Below are positions 43,261 to 54,424 of a stretch of DNA of 64,000 nt, one piece after another. Each line of letters opens with the position of its first letter. Position 1 is the first letter of the stretch. The stretch lies in assembly GCA_013115145.1 (NCBI GenBank), contig JAAPAO010000100.1:1-64000 (forward strand), in the 5' to 3' direction. The notes beneath the pieces were generated by a model. The model saw only the letters and a list, made by a program, of their open reading frames with translations, was not told the DNA's origin and did no database searches. A program made the translations under genes and the position numbers. This stretch comes from Perkinsus chesapeaki. Its lineage: Eukaryota > Perkinsozoa > Perkinsida > Perkinsidae.

Positions 43261-45485
43261 TCATGCCTTTGTGGGTGGTAGAATTAAAGCACCCTTCTCA
43301 TCAGACAGATCTTGCTGGTAATCCAGCCATTGAACTGCACAGGCATCCAGTGACTTATGCTTCACATCAGCTGGTAGGGGTAAGGCGACAACTGAGGAGA
43401 CGGATTCGACGCCAAGCCAAGAGGAAGATGCCTCCTACCTGTACAAACCGCGAAGAGGCTGGCCAGGAGCACTGAGAAGGGCCATGTCCGGATGTGATTC
43501 CCGGGAAGTTGCTCGTGCATCATATCGTCACTAACGCGCCCCAAGGCTTCGAATGCCAGCGGGACCTGGCAGATCACGAGTCACCTAAGGCGGAGTTCTG
43601 CCAGTGTCGTCCTACCACTGCGGCTCCGATCCTGCCCCAACTGACACAGAAACCCGAACCTGTAGTGCGGCAAAACGCAGGGTAAACCTGAAGGAGGCTT
43701 GAACAAGGCGAGCTACTGTGATGGTTTTACGTGAGGAATGTAGATGTAGACTGTACTGAGGAAGGGCTGGCTCAATAGGTTGTAGAGGAAGGCCAGCAGA
43801 AGACCGATGACGGGCGTCGCGAGGTCCAGAGTTATCATGCTGAGACTCTAAAGGACAAAGCATCTCCCAGCGCAGAGAATGGTGAGGGCTCACTAGTAGC
43901 GCCGAGACGAATGCAGAGATGACGATGACCCCTCTTAAGCCAATGGGGAAGTTATCGATGACAACGAGGCAAGACAAGGCATCACCGATGACCCCTGCTA
44001 TGGTAACGAGATATAGCGACAGGGCCGGGCTAGGGCCACCAGCAGCATCCCAACCTGAGGAGATGTAAGACAGGAACATCTCAGACAGGGGTACCTCGCT
44101 CGGCCATCTGGCGAAGGGCGATAGGCAGCATGTACGAGACGCCAACAAAGGCAAAGTTGCCAGTGAAGGTAAGGAAGCATAACGCTGCAGTGACCCAGCC
44201 GGTACCTGGCAAGGACCTTCGACAACAGGGCTACCGTAGAACTCACGGTCAGCAAATATGCCTGATAGTCGGCCACCAAAGGAACGGTTATCCTCGTCTA
44301 TAGGTATGTCAGCAAGCATTATTGCCGTCTGGAAGGAAAATGGTCTTGGCGGAGAAGCGGCGAGCCGACTCACCTCATCGAGACGGGCTAGGTTCTCTGA
44401 AGTACCATTGCCTCTGGCCATGTCCTTCAATAGGGTCACTAGATCATCCATCCGCTGATGACATAACAGGTAGTACGGTGATTCCCGCAGCAGGCAACTG
44501 CAAGAGATGGTAAGACGGCGAGGATTCCAAAGCATTCGGACATGGCAAATGGTAGACATGCTGTGGCCGGTATGATAGAAAGTCCGCTAACCCAGCGCCA
44601 GTTGTTGCCATGTAGCCTCAGGTCGGGCATCAGCCACCAGAGCAATGTCTGAAGGAGGCAGGCAATTCACAGGTATAACAGAAGACAAGGAAACTTACAG
44701 TAACGAGGAGCTGCCCCGCGGAGAACATGCTCAGGATGAACGCCACGACCAGGTTGCGCTTGGTCGAAGGGGTGCACTCTAATAGTAGAGCAAGCGTGCT
44801 GGGGGTCACCACACCTGACAAGGAGAGATGGAGCTGGTAGTAGTAGGAGGTGGGGGTTTACCATAGGCAAGCCCGACAAAGATCCTTGAGATAACCAAAG
44901 TATCGACTGAGTTGGCGAATGCTGATAATACCCCTGCCAGTACCATAACGATGTAACTAAGAGGGGGTATTGACAAGACAATTTAAGGAAGGAGTGGTAC
45001 GATATCAGTATAGCAGGCCTTCTGCCTAGACCGTCGGCCAGTTGACCAGCGATGAGGCTACCTAGCAGTACCCCTACAAAGGGCACGGATACCTGAGCAC
45101 ATACGGCCTGAGACGGCCGAGAATCGGAGGAAATGGCGGACCAAGAAGCCCCTGATCCAATTAGAGAAATGCCACTCTTCTTGAAGTGCCTGGAGGATAC
45201 TCGACATCAGCACTACTTCAGCACCGTCCTGCATTTGCCTGATGTCCGACGATGGCATAACAAAGCCCCGAGGGTATGTAGTGCTCACATTCCGCTAACT
45301 GCTATCATCATCTTCCAGTGGGACCACCCGAACCCGACTTCATCAACCCAATAGTTCAACCGTTGAGGCATCATCACTGACGGGTAGCTTTGATTCGATT
45401 TCCGAGTTGGGTACGAGCCAGTGCCGCCATCGTGGTCCGAGAGGGCAGCAGGCTCGGTGCGGTATAGGTCCCATGAGTCCGCCAT
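43261..45485 (-). CDS. SV2/SVOP-like MFS transporter
   Basis: ATG at 45485 (MADSWDLYRTEP). Exon 1 (45485-45289) ends EVGFGWSHWKMMIAVSGM. Exon 2 starts at 45238 with QDGAEVVLMSSILQALQ, the SVOP-family opening helix. Then LLGSLIAGQLADGLGRRPA (motif A), STLALLLECTPSTKRNLVV, LLWWLMPDLRLHGNNWRWV, RESPYYLLCHQRMDDLVTL, VYIYIPHVKPS, GSGFCVSWGRIGAAV and VALPLPADVKHKSLD, with stop TGA at 43261-43263. It has many short introns; one donor near 45135 is GTCCGC, a poor match. Organic cation/anion or sugar-like substrates are known for the family; not inferable here. Confidence 0.8.
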
Positions 45486-46161
45486 GGTACCAACTATGGA
45501 TGGAAGCTCATGAATTGACAGCGCAACAGTTGAGTTGGTGGATATAGTAGTGCAGAGATAGCAATAGGTTACTGTGGGGTTTATTACCGTAATCACATCT
45601 ACGACATGATTGGTACTAGAGATCGTCTGCTAAGCTTCAATTGAGATGCACACCGAATAGCTTTGGCATACCAAAGCTGCTAATATGTGTAGGTGCTTCT
45701 AAGGGCACCGCTCTACCACTGCGACGAGCCCGATAGAAAGCCAAACCTCGGACATAACAGTGCGCGAGTTTAATCAGTGTGGAATAGCTACAACCCCAAA
45801 GACGCTTGTCACTCTCTCGTGGGCCTTGATAGGTAAATGAGTCTGCGTGTACTGCCGAAAGGCAATCATGCACCGGAAGTGAACGAGACAGCGCAAGCTG
45901 CGCTGGGACCTAAAAAAATGACCATTGGCCCTTGCTAACAAATAGTGTTTGACTGGTGAGTGGCCAATCGAACACTAGTCCGTAGCGAGCTTATCATACA
46001 GTACGAAGCGTTCAACACACTGTGAAGCCACTGCGTGCCGCTCAACTAGAATGTTCATTCATCAGGCCGCAACCCGCGCTCTGATAATCGATCAGAATGG
46101 CGAGCGCTATTAACGTTTGCCGGTCCATCGGCAGAAGCAACAGTCGTCATCCATATCGAAC
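45486..46161. other. intergenic between divergent genes, nothing recognised
   Basis: Separates the divergently transcribed MFS gene (minus) and eIF3G (plus), so it presumably holds both promoters. No clear core-promoter motif or gene is seen. Confidence 0.5.
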
Positions 46162-47355
46162 ATGACTACAATGATGACAACTGGCCGGTGGGCTGACGAG
46201 GATCCTATCTCTCCAAGTAACAGAGAGATACCTCAACCATCCGAAACGGACATCGGTAAGGCCTATTCTAAAGCTGCCGCTGCAGTGTATGTTGGATCAG
46301 ATCCTGAAACAGGGCTTAAGACTATTACCGAGTACGAAGAGAGAGATGGTGCTGTTTATAAGATAAACAGGGTTGTTAAAGTCACCACTGTTAGGGTTAC
46401 ATGTAGCAAGGCGGAGGCTGACAGGTAGTCTAGAGAGGGCATCGAACCGACCTCTAAGGTATCTTTATAGGCGAAGACGATGGACGCCTTTTGGCAAGGC
46501 AGTAGAAACCAGCAAAAACAATACATTTGCGAATCGGACTGAGGACGAGATCCTTCTAGAGCCGAGCAAGCTCACTGGTGCCAGCGCCGCCGCCGCCGAA
46601 AACGATGATGGCGATGAGCAAGAGAAGTTCTGGGCAGCCAGTGTGGACCAGGTAGTAGCAGTTTGGGGGATGAGATAGGCCATGGCTGACTGGGGACAGG
46701 TTCTCGGACTTAATAAGAAGAAGGCTAGCGTGTGGACCAAGTTCCGCGGGGATGGGGAGCCGGGCGAGGGTGAAGGAGAGGGAGATAAGGAAGCGATACC
46801 GGTAGGAATAGATTTGGCCAAGTCCACCGCTATACGTGCTAAATACAGCTACGTGTACACGCCCCTGGACGGTACGTTCCGCCGAACCAGCGTGGCATCC
46901 CTGGTGGAGCCAGACCATTTGATCAGCAGAAGGATAGGGATGAGCATACATTACGGTGAGGATGCATGCTTGCCGGTTGCCCAGTGTTACGTGTCGGCTC
47001 AGTGTATCCAATCTCTCTGAGGATGTCGGTGATGGTGATCTCCAACAACTGTTCTCTACTGCGGGTCGCGTACAGAGGATCTATCTTGGTAAGGATTTAT
47101 TGGCTTTATCCTATGTAAGGTCTGATGTGTCAGCTCGTAACCCGGAGACAGGCTTATCCAAGGGATTTGCATTCGTTACCTACTACAATAAGAGGGATGC
47201 CGAGAGAGCTCTTGAGAAGCTCAACGGTCACGGGTAGGGTATAAGCCCCCCTGCTTCGCTTGCATTGCCTGCTTAGTTACGATAATCTCATCCTCAAGCT
47301 CGATTGGGCTAAGCCAGCTCAACCTAAGGGTGACCGCCCTCCTCCTCCTCGCCGT
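46162..47355 (+). CDS. EIF3G: translation initiation factor eIF3 subunit G
   Basis: Seven exons: 46162-46424, 46471-46651, 46679-46801, 46849-46955, 47003-47088, 47134-47233, 47277-47355; 312 aa. N-terminal RWADEDP, then KTITEYEERDGAVYKINRVV and RRRRWTPFGKA are diagnostic of eIF3g. PGRYVPPNQRG precedes an RRM that starts TLRVSNLSEDVGDGDLQQLF, with RNP1 KGFAFVTY, and ends LILKLDWAKP. The CCHC zinc knuckle seen in animals is absent. Intron 2 is only 27 nt by this model and removes an in-frame TAG. Part of the eIF3 complex on the 40S ribosome (known). Start at the first in-frame ATG. Confidence 0.93.
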
Positions 47356-47577
47356 TAGGCAATACGTCCCTCTCTCTGGTGTACGATACCCTTCTACCAC
47401 CTTGTCAGCGATGAAGTCTCTATGGCGGATGAGCCTCCAGAAGACGTTGCAGCAGCATCAGTCGTTGCGTTCCTTCTCCTCCTCCACCCCCTTCTCGTTG
47501 TCTAAACCTGTGGAGTTTTATGTCGACTCAATACCTCTGGGGGATCTATCTCTACCGACAGTATTTCCTATCACGTC

Positions 47578-49849
47578 ATGACAGCCCCTTCGCCCGATGG
47601 AGCTCCTGTGATAACCCCGGATGCCAGTAGGAATAGATACTGCGGACGACGTAGGATAACGAATAATTCTGGTCAGCACCGTCTCCACGATCAAGCCCGA
47701 TGGAAAGGGCGACAGCACCGTTGGTCTCGACGTCCCTCCATGCGCAAGCTGGTCCTCTGATGATCGGTATTGCTGGCGGCACTGCCAGCGGTAAAACCGA
47801 AACAGCGATGGAGATAGCATCACAGCTTAACCTGCATGAGGACTTGGAGGTTAGCTCTGGCGCATTTGGGAAAGGAAGATGTGCTGTATTGGTAGGTAAT
47901 ACATCAGTCCTCTTTTTATAAAGATGCGAGGGCGTATCCAGAGGTTAACGATGAAAACTACAACTTCGACCATCCAGATGCGGTAGGGACTTCGGGAAGG
48001 CTGGCGAGGTGGAGGTGTGCGGCTGTTTAGTTCGATTATGATTTAATGATCCGGACGCTGGTGGATCTGAAGAAGGGCAAGAGCGTTTACATCCCTCATT
48101 ATGATATGAGAACGAGGCTACGAAATGACAAGTCGGTGGAGGAGGGGGGATTCGAACCTCTGCGGGAAATGGTGTGCTGGGTTCAGGGCTCGCAGAGTCT
48201 CGGGCGTCCACGTTGTTATTTTCGAGGGCATCTTTGCCATTTACTGGAAGGCCGTGAGGGACCTATTGGATCTAAGGCAGGCAGCAGCAGCTTCACCCGC
48301 TCTGATGTTCTTCCCACTTCCCTCTCTATCAGATTGTTCATCCACTGTGATGATGACACTCGGCTCTCGAGGCGCCTGGTTAGGGATGTTAAGGGGATGG
48401 GGGAGAGTGTCGAGTCTGTAATATCAAAGTAAGGAGGAGCAATGAGATAACTGGCGGAGAGCTGGACGGACGCGGCGACGGCGGCGCTTAGGTATCTGAG
48501 CACGATCAAGCTGTCTCACGAGCGATACCTGAAGCCGTGTATGAAATACGCCGATCTCATCATACCTGATGGCGTCGAGAACGTGATAGCACTGCAGGCA
48601 ATAGTACAGGTTATCAGACTGCAGCTGATGGCCAGGGGGCTACTCAGCTTCCATAGGACGCTGGCCGATGTGGTAATAAGTGGGGTCGTAAAGAAGAGGA
48701 CTCTCGTGGTGGTAGGCTTGAACGAGAGCTCCTCGGCGTTACAGTGCTGCCACGGGGGAGGGTAATACGAACTACTCCTGTTAGGGACCACATGACGACG
48801 AGCCACAGCTGATGATTCACGAGTTAAAGTCAAGTGACGAGGTGGCGTATATAACTCGGGTACTGAGAAAGCCTCGAGAGCTCCGCAGGGAGTCTCTGCT
48901 CTTCTATTGTGATCGTTTGAGCTATCTTATTGTGCGGTACATCGATGGCATTATGTTTGCTGGGGAGCCCCCTGCCCCTGATCACAGTGAGTCAGTGGTT
49001 TACGCCTCCCTTATCGGGTATGGTGATGTTATGGAGTCGGGCGTAAAGCAGCATGACAGGTAATAAACGAAGGGTAGCCATTGGTAGTTCCTTAACCCCT
49101 CTGTCTCAGGCTTTGCAGCTTCGGTAAGCTAACCGTGCCCCGCTCGCAGCTCACCGCTCGTCGTCACTTCCTTGCTTCGGGCACTCTAGCTCCACAGACT
49201 ACCTCACTTGGGGCGGCATCACCAATGTCGGCTTCTGGAAGCGACTGCAATGTGACCATTGGTATCACGCCAAAGTTTGCTGGTACGAAAAAATGCAGCT
49301 CGCGAGTATCTTGCATGCTTGACCTCAGATCCGCCGGCCCCTCTGCAGCTTCCTGGAGCAGCTATGTCATCAGCTAGCCCAATGTGTTCGCCAGTGGGCC
49401 GTAGTATCACTATTGATGGTTGTAGTAGTGTTGCTTCCAGTGCTCCGCTGGTTGAGGTGGTTTATCTTCCGGCTAGGGCACAGAGCAGTGTAAGTGGTCC
49501 TTGGACTTTCTTGCCACCATGGAACTTGTTTTAGATAGTTGTCGTATTGATGGCCGTGCTAGCTGACCAGGAACTGGCCATTGCCACTGTGAAGGCTTTG
49601 CAGGCACAAGGTGTGTCCCCGTCAAGGATCATTATCGCTTGCATGTTTGCGGATGCCGAGATGTGCAAGAGCACTCTCAGGGCCACTGGAGGCGCCGTGC
49701 AGGTAGGCATCACCGATTGGGCTTCATGCCCATCATGCCGCTGTTTTCATCAGGTTGTTGTTGGCAGCCTTGACGTCACTAACAACGTAGTAGAACTCAG
49801 AGGGCTTGAACGTGACTTGTGTACTCGTTACCTTGGTATGGCAGACTGA
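47578..49849 (+). CDS. uridine kinase-like protein with degenerate UPRT domain (UCKL1-like)
   Basis: Early exons: 47578-47626, 47677-47849, 47896-47982, 48031-48131, 48187-48276, 48333 onward; stop TGA at 49847-49849. Kinase half: P-loop GIAGGTASGKT, HQSSFYKD, NFDHPDA, IPHYDMRTRLR, VVIFEGIFAIYW, DDDTRLSRRLVRD, KYADLIIPDG. UPRT half: LLFYCDRLSYLIVRY, ASLIGYGDVMESG, VLADQELAIATVKAL, ending LCTRYLG. The PRPP-binding loop expected as D-P-x-L-A-T-G-x-S reads A-V-L-A-D-Q-E-L here, so the UPRT half is probably inactive. The intron after 48276 appears to be GC-AG. The middle exons of the UPRT half, 49063-49530, are only partly resolved. Confidence 0.85.
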
Positions 49850-50406
49850 CTGAAGTTTCATCCCCCAATACAAATCGTGTCGCCCCCCTCCACCGTTGTA
49901 CTTCTTACTACAGTTTCTACCTCTATCTGCATGGCCTTGCGTAAGTGGTGACAGTGGCAGTTTTGGAGAGTTAGTTGGTGTTGCCGCGGTCCTTGGAGAC
50001 TGTGTTAAAGCGAACAGCAAAATGATGGCCGCTAATCGACCCAAGGTCACTAGGAACGTAACCGTCTGCACCATGATGCCTCTACGACGGTGCATAGAGA
50101 ACCATATGGGCGACATTTCCCAGTGTGTGAAAGAGGTAGGTTGTGGGCCCCGTGGCGGCTCTTCCCGACGGCCATGGTCAGGTACGAGACTTCGAGAGGA
50201 CGTGCAATAAGCGGAAGCATTATGTTCATGATCGTGATGGCCTTGATGACTGTCGAAGTGGCCTTTACGGGTCTAAACAGACTGTATGATTATATCATCT
50301 TAGCGAATCAGTTTACAGAGAGTTGAAGTTTTTGGAAGCCGCCTCAGATTTGGGTTGAAGTGTTAGGCAGGTGGTGGGTCCGTGGTAGTTCATAGAGGTG
50401 TGCACG
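49850..50406. other. ambiguous stretch, frames open on both strands
   Basis: The minus strand shows hydrophobic blocks (TLGRLAAIILLFALTQ; NIMLPLIARPLEVSYL), but they are not joined into a model. The plus strand has overlapping frames without family signals. A small minus-strand membrane protein is possible. Confidence 0.3.
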
Positions 50407-50706
50407 ATGGCGAATCTTGGCGATGTGAAAAACCGAATACCCTCCGATGGTCCTACGGTCAGCCCTCGTATTGATTTCGCAGAAATTAGAGCAAATGTAG
50501 GAGGTCGGGGTGATTCCTTACCTTCAAGGTGGTATCAGGCAACACTGTTCTGGACCCAACTTCAAGTAGAGTGTGGGCGAATAGATCCCCGCGGGAAGCT
50601 CTTCAAGGAGTATCGAGCGTCCCACCGTGACATGTTCCGCCGACTGAATCTAGAGGAGCTGGAGGAGCTTGTTCTAGAAGCCACTAAGCTCATTGCACAG
50701 TATTGA
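50407..50706 (+). CDS. small hypothetical protein
   Basis: 99 aa from an in-frame ATG (MANLGDVKNRIPSDGP). The second half is helical and charged (SRWYQATLFWTQLQVECGR, then LNLEELEELVLEATKLIA). No signal or membrane segment, no recognised domain. It ends 57 bp before the glycosyltransferase start, on the same strand. Confidence 0.5.
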   Translation: MANLGDVKNRIPSDGPTVSPRIDFAEIRANVGGRGDSLPSRWYQATLFWTQLQVECGRIDPRGKLFKEYRASHRDMFRRLNLEELEELVLEATKLIAQY

Positions 50707-50763
50707 CAATACCAATGGAGCTTGTGTTGTAACTCTGTTAAACTGAAGTGAAGTTGTGTATAA

Positions 50764-52113
50764 ATGAAGACCCTTCCTGAAGTGCCCTCCTCCCCCTCTC
50801 CTTGTCGAAGGTACTTCATAGCCTTCACAACGTCTCTAATCGCTAGCTACCTTTATCTGTACTTCACCGGACCTGCTCTCGGCCCAGAATTGGTACCGTG
50901 GCCACGGTCGTTTATTACTGGACTTGACATGTGGAAATCTAGTACGGCAGCAGCTACCCCCTTGTGCTCTAATACTTCGGAGTTCATTCTTAGTGATGAT
51001 GAAGTGAACAAGTTTGAAGGTGCGTATGGCAGGCCCTATGTTATCGACCTTGGTTTCGCGCACGGTCTCGGCCACAAGCTGGAGCTGCAAATGCTTGCAA
51101 TGGTTGCCGGTCTTCGGGGGCAAGGCATGTTTTCCGGTGCATTATGGACCACTACGAATGGGAGCGGTGACCACAGTGATATGATGTCGGCTGCACCTCT
51201 CCTTGGCCAGCTATGGGGTGGCAATATTTCGGACGAGGCATCGCTTCGGTTGAAAGGCGCTGTAAGGATATCACCGATAGATGGAGGCTCCTGTCCCCGA
51301 AGAAATCCTGGTCAGCAAATCCAGAGTGAAGACAGCAGCATCAGGGGCATTACACTTGATGAGATGGCCGACTATTTAAAGGAAGGCCCGTTGGCCATTG
51401 TTTGCCCATGGTTCGATAAACGTGCGGGAGAATTTCCCTCCACAGCTGAGACCCTGCTGGTGCGACACTGGCTCCGCTCGCGCATTGTCAAAGTGGGCAG
51501 AGGGCTCACCTTTTTCGAATCTGCTAAGCGGGAGCTTCTCGTAGCCATTCATATAAGGCGCGGCGACCTTCTTGTTAGACAGCAGCATCGCATGACTCGG
51601 AACCGCTTCTTTGCCAACACAGCAGCGCATGTTCTCAGTGAACTAGCATCCAACAGCTCCGCACAGGTTGTGGTGGTCAGCGAGACATGGAAGGAAGGAG
51701 GTCATGAGTGCAGCCTTCAGAGGAAGCTCTGCAACCACTTGGGCCAGTCTGTAGATTTCGAGGACTCCCTCCGGAAGCAGATAGCCGCTCTTGGCAAGGA
51801 GTACGGCAACTGGCGAGTAAAGGTCAAACTGGATGCGAACACAGCACGTTCCTTCATCACTCTCGTAGCGGCTGATATAGCTGTCCTATCGAGCAGTGGC
51901 TATAGTGCATGGGCCGGCCTGCTAAGCACCGGTATCACCATTTACCCTTACAACGCCAAGTCCCAGAGTGTCATGCGCAGGATGCAGACCGATGCTATTT
52001 CTTCTATCCCAGTTAATTCCTCTGAGGCGTGGGACGGTGATGCTCTCGTGCGTGAATGGTCTTGGTATCGGAAATGCCCGGCGAGATTGCAAATTCGAGA
52101 GGCAATTATTTGA
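50764..52113 (+). CDS. type II membrane glycosyltransferase, fucosyltransferase-like
   Basis: 449 aa, intronless. A short cytosolic tail is followed by one signal-anchor helix (YFIAFTTSLIASYLYLYF, about residues 17-34), the Golgi type II layout. LLVAIHIRRGDLL at about residues 258-270 matches the GDP-binding H-x-R-R-x-D peptide of alpha-1,2/alpha-1,6 fucosyltransferases. Later ADIAVLSSSGYSAWAGLLS resembles the serine-rich motif III of that group. Several N-glycosylation sites. Donor and linkage cannot be fixed from sequence alone. A decayed partial copy lies at about 57710-57870. Confidence 0.75.
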   Translation: MKTLPEVPSSPSPCRRYFIAFTTSLIASYLYLYFTGPALGPELVPWPRSFITGLDMWKSSTAAATPLCSNTSEFILSDDEVNKFEGAYGRPYVIDLGFAHGLGHKLELQMLAMVAGLRGQGMFSGALWTTTNGSGDHSDMMSAAPLLGQLWGGNISDEASLRLKGAVRISPIDGGSCPRRNPGQQIQSEDSSIRGITLDEMADYLKEGPLAIVCPWFDKRAGEFPSTAETLLVRHWLRSRIVKVGRGLTFFESAKRELLVAIHIRRGDLLVRQQHRMTRNRFFANTAAHVLSELASNSSAQVVVVSETWKEGGHECSLQRKLCNHLGQSVDFEDSLRKQIAALGKEYGNWRVKVKLDANTARSFITLVAADIAVLSSSGYSAWAGLLSTGITIYPYNAKSQSVMRRMQTDAISSIPVNSSEAWDGDALVREWSWYRKCPARLQIREAII

Positions 52114-54424
52114 TGAGACATGTATGATTTGGCATGCTCCCATCATTGACTTTCGTTGACAAATCTAAGACTTGCGTGTCGAGTGATAACGCCGCAGCAC
52201 GATGTACAATCGCGTTATGTACTTGCATGTCACATAGTGATAGTGGGTGTGTAGTAAACACTGTGTACGGTTACCATACTATTGTAAGCTTTCCCGTCTG
52301 GGCTCTACTGAATAGAGTCTACTTGGAAAGCACCCGGCTGTGTGATAGATTCTCCAGAGATACATTTCGTAGAGATAGATTCTCCTCTGGCACCATCTTA
52401 ACTCGAAGCTCAGAAGAATTGGGCATTGATTATTATATAAGTGATAATGTTAATAATATGAGCGGGAGTAAAACAGCTGATAAGATATTTGTAAATGTGT
52501 GCATCTTGTTCGCTTCTTCCGTTCCGTGTATCTACTAGATACTATCTAGGCTAGTGTATCTTGGATCATTGATTCAAGATACACTGGCCTGGATAGTTAC
52601 CAGTCTAGCCTTAGTAACTAGCCTAGTGATTCAGAATCAACCCGATCTTCTAGTTGTTACTGAACCGCACAGGCTGCTGCGGAATCTAACTTGCTTACTT
52701 GTAATTGCCCGCACTTCCCATAACAGGAATCCCATTGTAGCTATTAGCTACTAGCTGAGGGGCGCGCAACTTGCGTGACGCATGTACATATATTAGTTGG
52801 TTGAATAGGTCAATCACAAATATTTCTAGTATGACAGCAGACAATGAAAAAAGCTACTAGACGTACGGTAGTCAAGTAAAGCACACAAGAGAGATACTAG
52901 CGCACGAGATGAACAAACTGCTGAGAGCGATGAATCAATTGAGCGAGCGAGATATTTCATACGATATGTAGCGCGCATACACTACTGTACAGTATTAGTT
53001 ACTCTGTCTCACAGTCTGCTACTAACAGACTGATTTGTGACTAATTCACGGTATTATGTAATTAGGCTAGTATTATCAGCCTATAGGCTACAGCCTATCA
53101 GCCTATTTACTTAGGCTACAGTAATTACTCGCAGTATTATCACAACTAATTATTGGCTACTAGTACATATCCCTCAGTAAATTTTCAATTATGGGGAAGT
53201 CAGCAGTCTCACGAGTCGCAAGATTATAGGTAATCTTGAGTCAAGATTCTTGACCCAAAACCGCTTGGCGAAAAGGCTTATGTGCTCCTTATCGTGCGAA
53301 TATCCACGTGGCCCATTCAGAGTGTGCTTGCCAACGAGTGCAGCTATCTCATGCAGTTTGCACGACACCTCCTGTCCCTTAGACCATGATGTGTACGTAC
53401 CATTGACTGTCCGCAACCTAAAGCGGTGGTTTTTTTCTGTATGGCGTGCGGGGGAGGTCGAGTGCGAGTGCGTTTTGCCCCATGAACCCCTTCAACTGTC
53501 GCGTCCACGAGTGATAGCGGATAAGCCCGCGCGTACGTGTGCTTTCGCCATAGGCATAAATTACGAGGAGGGATGAGGTTCCATACTAAATATGGGCAAG
53601 TCTTGCCCTAGCGGTGTGCTGGCTGATACTCGCTTTCAGCTCGGTGATTGTCGCGCTCCTTGACCGTCGCGCGACAGTTGTTCATCTTGCTGGGGTTGGT
53701 GGGTGCTGCTATTCAATTGCGAGGGGGTCCGCGCACCCCACGTTGTGGGGGCCCCGCCCGGACCCTTCTGAGTTAGGATCGAACCTGCGACCTGCGCGAA
53801 AATTGCGGTATGGCGGATTGCGCCTTCCACCGAGTGTGCCCGGTTTAAACTCTGTATCCGCTTCCCTCATTGGAAAGCAATCCCAGTGAAACACCGGGAA
53901 CGCACAATATCAGTTCCCATAATGGGACCTGGTTCGTGGCGCTTTTCATGCGAATTAGCAGAGTGCGCACGCGTACGGTGCGAGTCGCAATAGAAAATTC
54001 ATTGAAATATTTTATCCGTACTGTTGGTGAGAAGTTAGCTTCACCTACGCTTTATTACTTGTCTCCGATGCCTCGAGCTATTGTACCTTGAAGCTGTATT
54101 GCCCGCCTGCTTATCGTTACTTTGTATAAAGCCTAGAGATTGTATTAGTAATACAGTATTACCAGAGTCGCCCGTTGTCTACCGGCAGTATCAATCACGA
54201 CTATGCCCACAGAATGCATCGCGCAACATTACCCCGTTATTCCAAACATCAGACTCGGACTGTGATTTATCAGTGAAGAGTTAGACTTTCGATTTCTTTC
54301 TGAATAAATAGTCTAAATTGGCGCTAAGATCAGCATTCGCATACAGCCCCTGGAGCGACCTAACGAGCATCTGAGCAGCTTAGCGCGCCCTTTTAGTTCT
54401 TTCTTCGTTTCCCTCGTGGCTTAG
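52114..54424. other. 2.3-kb AT-rich spacer with inverted repeats, no supported gene
   Basis: No frame has support. It contains an inverted repeat at 52553-52585 (11-bp perfect arms, 11-base spacer), a dense cluster of CTAG/AGGCTA-type short palindromes between 52540 and 53160, and a B-box-like GGTTCGATC on the minus strand near 53775 that does not fold as a tRNA. Confidence 0.55.
52553..52585. repeat. inverted repeat, 11-bp arms
   Basis: Arms AGTGTATCTTG (52553-52563) and CAAGATACACT (52575-52585) are exact reverse complements around an 11-base spacer. Flanking GGCT/GGCC adds partial pairing. Confidence 0.9.

Noticed and set aside
49733-50326. Membrane protein gene opposite the UCKL1-like 3' end
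   Set aside because: Hydrophobic blocks exist on the minus strand, but I could not join them by plausible splice sites, and plus-strand frames are equally open.
53755-53830. tRNA on the minus strand (GGTTCGATCC near 53775)
   Set aside because: The T-stem does not pair (two of five positions mismatch) and no acceptor stem is found. At most a B-box-like motif.
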